Shown here piece by piece: positions 38,001 through 48,355 of a stretch of 64,000 nucleotides of DNA (position 1 is its first letter; each line of letters begins with the position of its first letter). The notes under the pieces are model-generated. The model saw nothing but the letters and a program-made list of their open reading frames with translations, did no database searches and was not told the origin of the DNA. The stretch is from Digitaria exilis (taxonomy: Eukaryota; Streptophyta; Magnoliopsida; Poales; Poaceae): assembly GCA_015342445.1 (NCBI GenBank), contig JACEFO010001880.1, positions 744,001-808,000 on the forward strand, in the 5' to 3' direction. Both the position numbers and the translations under genes were made by a program.

Positions 38001-39039
38001 AACAACAACAACATAGCTTAATCCCAAGCAAGTTGGGGTAGGCTAGAGATGAAACCCCAGAAACAAAGGTGAAGGTTCAGGCACGTTGATAGTTAGTCTC
38101 CAAGCACTCTTATCAAAAGCTACTTCTTTGGAAACATTCCACTCCTTGAGATTTCTTTTCACCGACTCGTCCCAAGTCAGTTTAGGTCTATCTCTCTCTC
38201 CCTCTTTACATTATCGAACCGCTTTAGAACCCCAGTATGCACATGCGCCTCAGGAGGCCTCCGTTGGGCATGACCAAACCATCTCAGCTAAGGTTGGGTC
38301 AATTTCTCTCAATTGGTGCCAACCCGACCTTCTGCCGGATATCTTCGTTCTGGACTCTATCCCTTCTTGTATGCCCGCAAAACCACCGCAACATCCGCAA
38401 CTCTACTACACGTAGTTGCTGGACATCCTTTAGTATGCCAACATTCAGCACCGCATAGCATTGCCGGTCGGATCGCCACCTATAGAACATACGTTTTAGC
38501 TTTTGTGGCACCCTCTTATCACGGAGGACGCCAGAAGCTTGACGCCACTTCAACCAACCAGCTGAGATTCTATGTTTAACATCTTCATCAATGTTGCCAT
38601 TCTTTTGCAACATCGACCCTAAATACCAAAAAATGTCCTTGTGGGGCACCACTTGCCCATCAAGGCTAACGTCTACATCCTCAGCATGCCTAGTCGCACT
38701 GAAATCTATCATGTACTCGGTCTTGGTCCTGCTAAGTCTGAACCTATTCGAATGTGCTAAACAAACTAAAATATTGTTTTTTCTTCTGTAAAGCATGGTA
38801 CTCTTTTAACTTTCTCAATGTTCTTTTCTAGAGCTTGACATTGTAGTGAACTTGTATGTTTCTCCTTAAATGTTCTCTCTGGAGCTTTGGCATTTGGAGG
38901 ACTGATTTATAGAAGAATAAAATATCACTTATGATTTTAGGAACAAAAGCTCCGATCTGAAATTGCTGAGGAAAAAAAGAAGTATCAGGAATTGTTAAGA
39001 GAGCTTGAATCATTGGATGTGAAGGAAGAGAAATCGTGA
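26075..39039 (+). CDS. MORC6: MORC6-type microrchidia GHKL ATPase (chromatin silencing)
   Basis: Nineteen exons: 26075-26417, 26538-26612, 27374-27408, 27518-27596, 27681-27770, 27850-27925, 28603-28681, 28792-28926, 30150-30248, 31023-31124, 31211-31357, 32327-32419, 32898-32949, 33031-33142, 36054-36274, 36346-36431, 37017-37087, 37661-37703 and 38941-39039. All join in frame at GT-AG sites to 678 residues, close to Arabidopsis MORC6 (about 660). After an acidic N-terminus with a SUMO-interaction-like VIELSSDDE run comes LCRQFWKSGDY, then the GHKL ATPase: ELLDNAIDE (Mg-binding Asn), DDGGGM and GQYGNGFKTSTMRLG. The S5-fold region follows, and a C-terminal coiled coil lies in the last four exons. 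Plant MORC6 acts in the nucleus with other MORCs and the RNA-directed DNA methylation machinery to condense and silence transposons. All catalytic motifs are intact. Transposable elements have swollen introns 8, 14 and 18. Confidence 0.95.
29232..29978 (-). mobile_element. 5'-truncated LINE with 12-bp target-site duplication (MORC6 intron 8)
   Basis: The insertion 29244-29966 is flanked by exact copies of ttagcaaaagtt (29232-29243 and 29967-29978). Read on the minus strand, it ends in an A-tail (poly-T on the plus strand just after 29243). It encodes, at 29912-29502, a C-terminal non-LTR retroelement zf-RVT region with W-APGKCKIFLWLA and the zinc-ribbon CPLCDQADETVQNLLISC. The intact frame and perfect duplication indicate a fairly recent, 5'-truncated insertion, antisense to MORC6. 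The reverse transcriptase catalytic part is absent. Confidence 0.88.
30375..30462. mobile_element. Stowaway right arm remnant (MORC6 intron 9)
   Basis: Text from acatttgcacaattttttttgaataagacgag to agaacggagggag, followed by TA, matches the right half of grass Stowaway elements such as 60996-61227. The left half is missing. Confidence 0.5.
34057..35088 (+). mobile_element. Solo LTR (about 1.02 kb) with 5-bp duplication, MORC6 intron 14
   Basis: The body 34062-35083 runs from ttcggtgtcacggg to acccccgaca and is flanked by identical aatac (34057-34061 and 35084-35088). The ends are TT..CA rather than TG..CA, with ..CGG../..CCG.. complementarity. A TATA box (tatataaggg, 34881) lies about 200 bp before the right edge, as in an LTR with U3-R-U5 order on the plus strand. 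No internal retroelement domain adjoins it, so it is best read as a solo LTR left by recombination. A small MITE sits inside it. Confidence 0.6.
34202..34307. mobile_element. Small MITE nested in the solo LTR (about 106 bp)
   Basis: Ends ggccttattcgatttg and accgaacaaggc are imperfect inverted repeats, with internal complementarity (ggaattggagggg and cccctt..gggaggggatt). This is typical of short grass MITEs with ggccttgttcgg-type termini. Confidence 0.45.
35320..35505 (+). mobile_element. RTE-type LINE 3' fragment (MORC6 intron 14)
   Basis: The plus-strand frame reads RDLEEWNIPKEVAMDRSAW then RLAINLPEP and a stop, followed by the conserved 3' tail text ttgcttgggactaaaggctatgttgttg. Both match the end of plant RTE LINEs, of which another, opposite-strand copy lies in intron 18. 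Only the last ~60 codons and tail remain. Confidence 0.6.
35619..35920 (-). mobile_element. tRNA-derived SINE with T-tail and 9-bp duplication (MORC6 intron 14)
   Basis: On the minus strand the head reads agtaatagctcagtggtg (box-A-like) and ccggggttccatattgc (box-B-like), and the element ends ggttgagtttttttt. A poly-T tail is characteristic of grass p-SINE1 and ZmSINE-like families. The exact 9-mer tgtgataaa flanks it (35610-35618 and 35921-35929). About 300 bp, non-coding, antisense to the host gene. Confidence 0.6.
36692..36727. mobile_element. Stowaway terminal remnant (MORC6 intron 16)
   Basis: The block aaagaacagagggagtag resembles a Stowaway right end (ggacggagggag followed by TA) with one or two changes. 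The rest of the element is not recognisable. Confidence 0.3.
38005..38796 (-). mobile_element. RTE-type LINE 3' portion (MORC6 intron 18)
   Basis: The minus-strand frame 38796-38299 carries the plant RTE post-RT region: RLSRTKTEYM, VSLDGQVVPHKD, YLGSMLQKNGNIDEDV, KWRQASGVLRDKRVPQKLK and MLRWFCGHTRRDRVQNEDI. It is followed on the minus strand by the ctagcctaccccaacttgcttggg tail and GTTGTTGTTG (aacaacaacaac at about 38005 on the plus strand), the family's simple-repeat 3' end. It is 5'-truncated, with frame damage before the tail. Antisense to MORC6. Confidence 0.8.
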
Positions 39040-40524
39040 ACAGTTTTCTCCAATTCTGTACCTGCGGTGATTACTCTTCGCCTGACTTGTGAAGATAATG
39101 ACTGGCTTACTTTCCAAGACCTGCAATATGGGAAGAATTGCCTCTGGACAACTGATATCTACAGATTATAATTCACTCAGTAGTCAGTACTTGGTAGGAA
39201 TGTACAATTTTGGGTCACTAATATTTGTAGAGTCTTGGCGATGATGGAAAGTGAGCATGTATTGTGTTGTAAACTTATGTAACATTTGTTTGAGTGTACA
39301 GCAGATGATAGTGCCCCAGATTCCCGTGAAAATGCATCTGGCTCGCCTCAAATTGAGGGAAGATTTTGATCTGGCGCTTCGCCACTATGCAGTGGATAGA
39401 GTTAGATTTAGGCTTCTGCATTTTTTTTTATGGATAGTGTTTAACATTAACTCATGGCGATCCTTCCTCATCTTTGTTATTTGAATTATCAGCGGTAAAG
39501 CCTTTGTTCTTCATCCAACGATTATTTGTATGTACAGTACATTGTAACTTGTACATGTGACTATCATCTGTCTGGTTGTTACTCCAGTTCTGTTCAAACT
39601 TCCTATTCTTTGCTAGGTAATTAGGCGGAGAGTTGTAGCTTGTGAGATATATACAACTTTTGGATGTATATTTGAAAGTAGTTTCAAATAACATCGATGG
39701 CATATATGGGGTCTGCACAATTTCAATGGGCTTGATAGGCATGTCACTCATTAGTTTGGTTATAGGAAAACAGCCAAGGTCAAGGCTTCGTCGTGAAAAA
39801 GATATAAAATAACACTAATAGCATATACAGTTTTTATCAAGTGCAAGTTAGCAAGGGGCTTTCTATGCATGTTGTGGAAGATAGATAAGGCATCCATCTT
39901 TAAGGCTCGATTAGGCCCAATCTGCATACATGTTCAGCATTTCTTATCAACAATATATTCAATATTAACACATTCAACATTTGACATTTAAAATATTGAA
40001 ACCATAAAGATGAAATGTTGAAACTGGAAGCACAATATTGAAATGTTGAACGAGGATGTGGGCAGCTTCTTCTCCGGCAAGGCGGAACGAGATGCAGCCC
40101 GTGCGGTGGTGCAAAACGGCGGTGGCACAGCGGTAGCATGGAGCGGCGGCACGCATGCGCGGCACGGCAGTATGGGCGGCCAATGCGGGTGGCTAGCCGC
40201 GGGTAGAGTTTGGTGGAGATTTAGGGCTATGATTTGTTTCACGAATCTCAAAACACAAAGTACCAGAAGATGAATAAGAATTCTGAGTTTGGGTAAGTTT
40301 AGTTCGCGGAGAAGTGGGGGAAAAATATTGTAGCAACTGTGTTGGATGAGATGGAGAAATGGTGAATATCCAATGAATAGTTGATATTTGGAGAAGTTCT
40401 CCTCAAACTAAACACCTTCTTCGGAACGTTAGAACATATTTGCTGGTGTTGAAGGAATTGGGTCAAAACTGCACTAGTATATTATGAAAAAAATGAAGTA
40501 TTAAAAACCATCGAAATTAAGGAC
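39040..40524. other. Convergent intergenic region between MORC6 and polygalacturonase
   Basis: The first 200-500 bp are presumably the MORC6 3' UTR. From 39960 to 40055 a short array of attgaaa/atgttgaa motifs appears, similar in theme to the 42-bp array near 49200. At 40298-40411 a small MITE-like unit has ends agtttagttcg and caaactaaac. No gene recognised. Confidence 0.45.
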
Positions 40525-42700
40525 TCAGCATGTGTAGTTGAAAGGCTGGGTGAGGGGCATCGCATATCCGTTGCTCCTCTGCAAGCACCCCCCGACGCTC
40601 AGCGGCTCCATCGCCCCACTCGCCTCGCCGTAGGAGTTCCAGCACAGCGGCGCCACGGTGGTACCCGGCGCGCTCGCCGCCGGCGACAGGCGCACGTCTA
40701 CCATGGTGACGCCGGTGCACGGCCGGGCGTCGCTGCACGCCAGGCGCGCCGGCTGGAACGTGTAGGTCCCCACGACGCGCCGGTACGCGACGCCGGTGAT
40801 GGCCACCGCGCCTGTCCGGTTGGCGCACCGCGCACCGCCCCTGTCGCAGTAGAACTGGTCTATGGCGATCGGCGTGGCCACGTTCGACACCCTGACGTTG
40901 GAGAAGGTGATGTTCCGCACCGAGCCCACGCCACCCTGGGGGAAGACGAGGTGACCGTGTCATTGCTGGTGCTGCTAAAAGCTCTACGAGTCTGTACATG
41001 CAGATCCTTACTTGCCACGTCTTGATCCTGACACCGTACAGAGCGTTCTGCACGTTGATGTTCTCTGCAACTACATCGGAGACGCAGGCTAGGCTGTTGT
41101 CCTTCCCAAGTCCTCCTACACTGCAGCAACGACGTTCCACGAAAGATCATGATACAACAAACGTTAGCCATGCTCAGTGATTTTCTTACATTGTGCACAA
41201 ACTGAACTGTACTGTATCATCGAAATGTCCACAGTTCCAAGCATTATCTCAGACACTGGGTGCGTACCTGATTCCGTGGCCTGGATTGCAGACGATGTTC
41301 TTCATGTGAACATTTGAGCACCCAGTCTGTATCGACACGCAGTCATCTCCTGCAAAATTACCGCAAGATCAGAGCTCAGGCTCTCTGGCCCATATTTGGA
41401 TTTCGGGCTAGGAATGATTCGCAAGATCAGAGCATGCACTTACCGCAGGCGATGCTCGAGCTCCTGATCTCGACGTCCCTGGTGTTCTGAAGATGGATGC
41501 CGTCGGTGTTGGGGCTGTCGCCGGGGGAAGAGATGGTGATGTTCTTCACCTTGATGCCTCCGGAGCTGTCGAACTTGAGATGGCACTGCGGGCTGTTGCT
41601 GATCCGGATGTTGCGCACGGTGACATTGTAGCTGCTGTAAAACCTTACAAGCTAAAAACAAAAATTACAGGTTAGCTACAATAATCCTGCGATCCAAAGT
41701 TCTCATATGCAGCTGGCTTGTGTCTTCATGTACCGTAGGCTTGGTTCCTGATGAATACCAGTGCCCGGTAAATATCTGCAAAAGGGATGGAGAAAGCATA
41801 CGTTTAGTCTTCTTCATCTTGTTGCTTATCGTACGTAGTCCAAAAATAGTAACGCTGAAAATATTGAATTTTCTCCCGTCGTGTCGTGTCGTGTGTACGC
41901 AACCTGAGGTGAGTTAGCTGGCGAGGCACTCTGCAGTGAGGTGATGCTCTGGCCATCGACCGTGCCAGCACCCTGGATGGTGAAACCGTCCAGCCACTTG
42001 AAGTTGAGCCACTGGAGAGGCCTCCTGGGCTTTAGCCAAGAGCCCATGTCTGCAGGTGCTAGCACGGTGCCATCTATCTGAAAAACCTCGAGAAATTAAT
42101 TAGCACTCAAAACATACGAACAATTGGCGATCGTGGAGTGCGCACACGCACTACTCGAATCGGGATGGAAGAGAAGAGAAGATTTGGAAAGAGACTGACC
42201 TGGAGTGTGAGCTTTGTGCTGCAGGGGCCCTGGAGCGTCACCGGCGAGACTAGGAACCGGTGCCCTGACGGGAGCAGCACGGTGGCGCGAGGGACTCGGC
42301 ACGCCACTCGCCATGCTGCTACAAGTGCCTGAAAGCCACAATCGAAACCCTCGTGTCAGGGGAACAGCAGGAAGTGAAAAAAAAAACGTAATTTTACGTG
42401 TTGAATGATGCGACAACTTTCATTACAAGAAAATTTGCATCAGAAACCTCTCCAAACTCGATCGACATAGACGCATGCACAAGAAAATTCTGCTACACAG
42501 GCGCATGAAGGAAGAGCTCCCATCGAGCAAATTCTTACCTTCGTGTCGTCAGTGACTCCATCCGCCGCGGCTCCGAAAGATAGGACGCTGAGCGTCGTCG
42601 TCCTCACCGTCGACCCCGCCGCCGCGGCCTCCGGCAGCGACAGTGACAGGAGCACGCCAGCGAGCAACGCAGCCGAGACGGAGACGACGGAGCTCCACAT
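40525..42700 (-). CDS. Polygalacturonase, glycoside hydrolase family 28, secreted
   Basis: Eight exons on the minus strand: 42700-42539, 42328-42200, 42077-41904, 41775-41734, 41651-41444, 41349-41268, 41120-41012 and 40935-40525. They join in frame to 438 residues. A hydrophobic signal peptide (about 1-31, with an LLAGVLLSLSL core) follows the chosen start; the upstream in-frame extension to 42970 is not signal-like. After the pectate-lyase-like N-terminus (VLSFGAAADGVTDDTKA) come the four GH28 motifs: SPNTDGIH (NTD 217-219), GDDC (239-242), NPGHGIS (catalytic-region His 263) and RIKTW (297-299). It should hydrolyse alpha-1,4-galacturonan in the wall. In motif III the usual CGPGHG glycine is Asn (CNPGHG), while the acids and the His are intact. 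Endo or exo action cannot be decided here. Confidence 0.92.
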
Positions 42701-43424
42701 ATCAACACGCACTGTGGTATACCAAGCCTTATTGCTGCTGCTACTTGGAGCAAGTTCAGTTGGGAGCGTATGGAAGATACATATACTGTAACCACCGCAT
42801 CGAGCATGCGTGCATGCATGGCTGATACCACGATCAAGGCGAAAAAAAGCTGGAGGATGCTCGCTTTGCGTTCGCGCGCGTGGGTTAGGATTAGGCAAAT
42901 TAAATGTTAGGCGCCATACCCTCATCAGCTTTTCCATTCGTTGGATCGACGGCGTGCGGTTCCTTGGCAATGGGCCTCATGTGTGAGTGTGACCATCTGC
43001 TAGCGAGCTGGTGTAGCATGAGCTCTTCCCCCCTTCCCCACTCTCATTGACAATATTGGTAAACACATTGCTACTTGCCAGTTGCCACACATCGTCTCCA
43101 TGTCCGGCTCGTCTTGGACTAGCAAGCCGAGATAGCTTGAGGTTTTCTGATATACCGCTAGTCCAGTATTGTCCCTAGCAAGTTATACTTATTTTTGGTT
43201 ATTATAGGTCGACTTAATAAAAACGTGATAAAATGAACTAAGATAGCATTCTGCATTATTAATTTTGGAGGAGAAATGGACTAGGATGGCATGCCATCCT
43301 AATTATTTAGTTGACCCAGGAAACAACATTAGATACACACTTGCGTCGTCCCTACCTGTACAAAAACCAAAATAAGTATTCTTTTAATAATTTCAAATAT
43401 ATATATTAGTAGTCCTTTGGTCTA
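42701..43424. other. Polygalacturonase upstream region
   Basis: Upstream sequence of the polygalacturonase. I could not identify a TATA box or other element with confidence. An open frame runs through it in the gene's frame but has no signal-peptide character. Confidence 0.4.
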
Positions 43425-43425
43425 A

Positions 43426-43505
<80 letters not shown>

Positions 43506-43585
43506 CATACATATATATATATATATACATACATATATATATATATATACATACATATATATATATATATACATATATATATATT
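43425..43585. repeat. (TA)n-rich microsatellite with periodic CATA interruptions
   Basis: About 160 bp of alternating TA broken at semi-regular intervals by tacata or tacatacata. This gives a higher-order unit of roughly 20-30 bp repeated six or more times. Confidence 0.95.
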
Positions 43586-44552
43586 AGTAGTGATGATAAA
43601 TAACTATATTATCCCTAATTACTTATACTGGTTGTGATTAAAAACAGTACTTTCTATATCCTAAATAAATATACATGCATTGAAAAATATAGCATCAATT
43701 ACTCACTTAATTGGCTCCATATGCTTCTTTATATGTTTATTTATATTGTTATAAATATTGCTTTAATTAGACGAGTGTCACTTAAGGTACACTTTTTTGT
43801 GGGACAAAATCTAAATACTAGCTAGAATAACACTTATTTTGTTTCGATGTCAATTAAGAGGGGGTAAATATAAGCTTATTATAAACTTAATTGCATAACC
43901 CCTAGGGTAATTCGCTAGCTATTAAGCCTAATTATTCTATGATCAGCACATGGTTGTTGTAGCATCACATGGGCTAATCATAGATTAATTAGACTCAATA
44001 GATTCATATCGCGAATTAACCTAGGGTTATGCAATGGGTTGTCATTAAACTACATTTAATACTACTAATTAGCATCAAAACATTTGATGTGACATGGCTA
44101 TTAGCCTACCGGAGCCAAACATTCACTAAAAGCATATGACAGAATGAGGCGTTTTCCAGTAGTGCTAGGAACCAACTCAATATTTGCATCGAATTGTAAA
44201 AATAATATTAAAAGAACAAAAGGATGACTCTTCTATAGTGGTTCTATTAATTAATGAAAATATTTTTAAAAAATCATAAAGCATAATCTACAAGAGGTAA
44301 ATTAAGAGGATATGCATTTAGGCGAGATTAGAAATAGACTCCCATGCCACAATTTATTTGAAGTAAATCAAAACAAATTACAAGATGTTGCTAACTTGCT
44401 ACAAGCCTACAACATTTGAGTGATGCCATTAGTACTTTCAATTGAAAGATGCAAACAGTCTGTTCAAGAAAAGTGTATTTTGGTCAGGTTTCTAGGTAGA
44501 CCCAATAATTTAAATACTTCTTGAAAATGACTCAATGTAATAATCATGCTTC
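43586..44552. other. AT-rich intergenic with a partial MITE
   Basis: From about 43860 to 44110 the text (gattaattagactcaatagattca, aatactactaattagcatcaaa, atgtgaca) resembles the interior of the ggccttgtttag hairpin MITE at 62532-62913. It is therefore probably a related but damaged copy. The remainder is featureless. Confidence 0.4.
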
Positions 44553-44555
44553 TAA

Positions 44556-45181
44556 GAGCATCTCTAATGGACCGGCCATCCAGCCTGCCATCTCTACTTT
44601 TAGCGATCCCAACCAAAATCGGTCCCTCCAGCAGACTGGGCAAAAGGACCGCTATCCCTATGCACTCGCCATCACACGAGACCGGGCAGCCAAATTTGGC
44701 TGGTGCGCTAGCCTGGCCATCCACCATACAGTGAGTCTGACAAACAAGCCAGTCCTCCGTCTTCATGCGTGCCGTTTTGCTTCAAGTTCTTTTACCTCAG
44801 TTCTATAATTCAAAAAGCCATTATATTGTGCTCCAAAAATCATGCCACTTTTAATGTAGATAGAACAAACAATAGAGAACCCATTTGAACTAGGTTCAAC
44901 TCTAAATTTCTTACATATTTCAAATTATTTTTTTTCAAAGTTAAACTTTTTTGTTCCTTGTTATTTGAACATCACGGTACCAATTTAATTTCAAAAATGA
45001 GGCAAAAATATTTTAATTCTTGTTAAATTGAATAATAATAAAATGTAGGGTAATGAGATTTGGAGGGTGAGATTTGGATAGTCTACTGGAGTGCTGGGTA
45101 ATATGGAGAGGGAATCTTTTGGAGTGGATAGCCAAATGAAGATATGGAGAGTCAAATTTGGCTAGCGTGCTGGAGATGCTC
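44556..45181. mobile_element. PIF/Harbinger-Tourist-like element (626 bp)
   Basis: Ends gagcatctctaatgg and the inverse of gctggagatgctc are inverted repeats. TAA flanks both sides (44553-44555 and 45182-45184), fitting the 3-bp TWA target preference of PIF/Harbinger. No transposase frame. The interior has short frames without domains. Confidence 0.65.
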
Positions 45182-45456
45182 TAACATTGTTTGTATAAAT
45201 AACAATAATGCTGGCCAAATTTGTATCGACATAAAATATTTGCTGTCAGATTGGTAGCCTTTACTGTATATATGCTTTGGCATTCATGAAGACATTTAGC
45301 TTTATCTTGCCAAGATGAGTGATTATCATCGAGGGAAGGAAAACAAAAGAAACAGGAGGGACCGAGGGAATATCATGCAGGCTATAGATTGTATATACGT
45401 GTAACCTGGGGACATTTAAGGTAGAGGATATAAGTAAAACTTGTATACATAAGAAA

Positions 45457-45991
45457 AAGGAAAAAATTCAAATTACTCCCCTCAAGTATACCCAAAGTTC
45501 ACATACCCCTAAATTATTTCTTGGTTCATTTTACCCCTATACACTATGTCATTTGGTTTAATTTACCCTCTAATATAATTTGACTTTCTCATTTCTCTGT
45601 ATACAAGTGTGGTATTAGGTTCAAATTTAGCAAGATGACGGTTGGCATCCTAACCCATGTTAAAAAAAATATAACGCTATTTTTTTGTCATTGATTTGAT
45701 AGGTTGTGATATTTAATAATAAATTAACCCTTACAATACAATATTGTACAAAAAATAATGTTGAAAATTTATAATTTTTTTGACATACTTTATAATGTAC
45801 TCTACAACCATGCAAAATTTTAAATTGAAATTCAATTGGTGTATGGAGAAACAAAAAAAAAAGACAAACTCTCCTAAGGGGTAAATTGAACCAAACGACA
45901 TAGTTTAGGGAGTAAAATGAACTAAGAAATTGTTTAGAGAGTTATGTGGACATTTGTTATACTTGAGGGCAATAATTTGGACTTTTTTCTA
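45457..45991. mobile_element. Element with about 115-bp terminal inverted repeats (0.53 kb)
   Basis: The left arm (about 45457-45575: caaattactcccctcaagtat, ttcttggttcattttac, atgtcatttggttta) is complementary to the right arm (about 45870-45985), with scattered differences. The centre is AT-rich and non-coding. Exact termini and target duplication are unclear. It belongs to the class of repeats carrying accccctcaagtata-type ends. Confidence 0.6.
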
Positions 45992-46960
45992 ACAAAAAAG
46001 AGAGAAGTAGAGGGGCGGAATCAAGTGGATACAAAACAAATAGAGAAAAGGAGAGAGAAGGATGCAGTCATACGGAATACATTTCAGATCCCTTCTCACT
46101 GAGACAAGTGCAACCGACGTAATGAAGATAAGATAGCAACTTTGCACAAACAAGCGTATAGCTCGGTGGAGCGCCCACCGCCTACGTTTGAGCTATTCCA
46201 GCAAAGTTGATTTCCCCCCATGGTTGTAATAAGGTGCATATGTGATTTGTTGGTATATGAGCATGTGCGCTATGTTTCGAAAACACGCAATATAGATCAG
46301 GATCCGATCCGTTGGAGCCTCCCTAGCACGAACCCTTCCCCTTCTCTTCCTCACGACCGGCGGCCTGTGCGAGACAATCGCGTTGGGGACGGATTTCACA
46401 AGTACGCAGCCGCGTGCACCTCTGTTTGAGTCGATGCACATGACGGTGTCGGTGATTTTGCTCGGAATAGAAAAAGGGGTCTGAGAACTTCGGGCTAGTG
46501 GGCGATCTGGGGCAGCGACAAGGACGTGCCTTGGGGATGCCATGCCATGCCTCACAATCCGAGTCACCCTCGTCGGATCTGCAGCTGCCCAATCAAAAGA
46601 TCCTATAATAAGCTGCCTGGCACACACGAGCTGTCACATGACTGTGCACTTTTTCCGACTTTGCACCAATCATACTAGAGCGCAAGCTGCCAGCATTTTT
46701 CCAAACGCGAGGACCAAACGACCAAAGCAAGCGAGTCGCGCTCGTGCCGGGTCAAGCTTGGCACCAAATAGAATCAATGAAACAAGCTCATTGCAACTCA
46801 GCAATGGCGCTTACATCAATAACAACAAATAAGCAACCAGCGCATTCCACCAAAACCTTCATTGCTCATCACAAATTAAAACGGATCAGAACCGCACCAG
46901 GTCACCAGCATGGCAAATTTGCCATGCATTATATTGAAATCAATCACCTAAAGAAATCGA
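45992..46960. other. Intergenic region downstream of the desaturase
   Basis: No gene, repeat or RNA recognised. The last few hundred bases before 46961 presumably include the desaturase 3' UTR. Confidence 0.4.
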
Positions 46961-48355
46961 TCAGCCATGGGTGTTGACGGCCTCCCAGAGGAGGTTCTTG
47001 GGCGGGGGGCCTCCGGCGGCGGCGACCGCGCGCGCCTTCATGGCGGCGTCGCGCAGCGTCCTCAGCGTGCGCGCGTTGGCCTCCCAGAAGCCGCAGCGCT
47101 GGTAGGGGAGGCCGTGCTTGCGGCAGAGGTCGCGCACGAGCGGCGCGACGCGGCGGAGGTGGCAGCGCGGCAGGCGCGGGAACAGGTGGTGCTCCACCTG
47201 GAACTGGAGGCCGCCGTGGAACCAGTCCATCCACGGCGGGCACGCCACGTCGATCGTGCCCCGCGTCTGCTTCTCGAACCAGTCGTCCCCGCGTGGCCGC
47301 CCCACGTAGGTGCCCGCCGAGAAGTGGTTGAGGCAGAACTGCACGTGCTGGATCCCCGTCACCGCGAAGCTCACCAGCACGAACGCCGCGCGCTCGCCGG
47401 CTCCGCCGGGAAGCCCCGACACCAGCCACGGGTACCACGCCCAGAACACGGCCACTCCGGCGAGCTCCGCGAGCCGCCCCGGCACGCGCGTGTGGGTGTC
47501 GGCGAGCAGCAGCAGCAGCGACTGCAGGAACAGGTTGGCGCGCGCCACGCACATGACCGGGTAGAAGGTCCAGTGCTGGTAGCTGACGAGGAAGGGCGCC
47601 GCGGCGTCGAAGCGCATGGCGCGGCGGTAGAACGCGGAGGTGAGGGAACCGAAGAGGCGCGGCGAGACGGCGAAGAGCGGCATGTGCTGGACGTCGGGGT
47701 CGTGGTCGAGGCTGTTGCAGGCGATGTGGTGGGCGTTGTGGTTGCGCTTCCACCACCCGATGCTGACGCCGGCGACGCAGTTCCCGGCGAGCACCTGCAC
47801 CGCGCGGTTGAGGGCCCTGCCCCGCATCACGACGTAGTGGCCCGAGTCGTGGCCGAGGAAGCCCGACTGCATCCAGAGGAAGCCGAGCGAGACGGCGGCG
47901 GCCATGTGCGCGGCGACGCTGGCGGTGGCGAGGACGAGCCAGACGGCGGCGAGGAGCAGCGCAGCCATGGCGCAGAGCGAGGCGGCGCAGCCGTGGCCCT
48001 TGCGGTCGAAGAGCCCCGCGGCGGCGAACTCGGCCACGAGGCGGCGGTAGTCGCGGGAGACGTCGGAGACGGCGTGGTCGGAGAGCGTGGCGACGCGGTA
48101 GCGGCCGAGGGCGCTCCACGCGGAGGGCGGGTGGTAGGCGACGAACGCGTCGGTGACGTCCTGCCCGGCGAGGCTGAGGGGCGGGAGGTCCCCGCCGGGG
48201 TGGAGGGGAAGCCAGGACGTGACGTCGTAGACCTTCCCCTGCACCGCCACCCACACGTCGCCCTCCGAGCTGTGCCGCGCCATCTCCGCCGACGTCACGT
48301 ACCTCGCCTTCCTGTCGGCGGCGTCCTCCGCCGCGTCCTTCATCACGGCCACCAT
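46961..48355 (-). CDS. SLD: Sphingolipid delta-8 long-chain-base desaturase (cytochrome b5 fusion)
   Basis: Single-exon gene, 464 residues. It has an N-terminal cytochrome b5 domain (about 18-90) with the haem-binding HPGG (52-55) and a second His in VAYHP. The membrane fatty-acid desaturase domain follows, with His boxes HDSGH (169-173), HNAHH (206-210) and QVEHH (386-390). Gln for His in the third box marks front-end desaturases. Hydrophobic spans lie near 125-165 and 270-340. The HDSGH and GWWKRNHNAHH context fits plant SLD, which desaturates the C8 position of sphingoid bases in the endoplasmic reticulum using the fused b5 as electron donor. Length and lack of introns match known plant SLD genes. 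The CDS is very GC-rich, which keeps other frames open, including a 472-codon antisense shadow. Confidence 0.93.
   Translation of the reverse strand: MVAVMKDAAEDAADRKARYVTSAEMARHSSEGDVWVAVQGKVYDVTSWLPLHPGGDLPPLSLAGQDVTDAFVAYHPPSAWSALGRYRVATLSDHAVSDVSRDYRRLVAEFAAAGLFDRKGHGCAASLCAMAALLLAAVWLVLATASVAAHMAAAVSLGFLWMQSGFLGHDSGHYVVMRGRALNRAVQVLAGNCVAGVSIGWWKRNHNAHHIACNSLDHDPDVQHMPLFAVSPRLFGSLTSAFYRRAMRFDAAAPFLVSYQHWTFYPVMCVARANLFLQSLLLLLADTHTRVPGRLAELAGVAVFWAWYPWLVSGLPGGAGERAAFVLVSFAVTGIQHVQFCLNHFSAGTYVGRPRGDDWFEKQTRGTIDVACPPWMDWFHGGLQFQVEHHLFPRLPRCHLRRVAPLVRDLCRKHGLPYQRCGFWEANARTLRTLRDAAMKARAVAAAGGPPPKNLLWEAVNTHG

Noticed and set aside
42701..42970. Upstream extension of polygalacturonase exon 1 to an earlier Met
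   Set aside because: The extra 90 residues are not signal-like and would bury the clear signal peptide that starts at 42700.
43425..43585. CRISPR-like or regularly spaced repeat array
   Set aside because: It is a TA-rich microsatellite with interruptions, without unique spacers, in a plant nuclear context.
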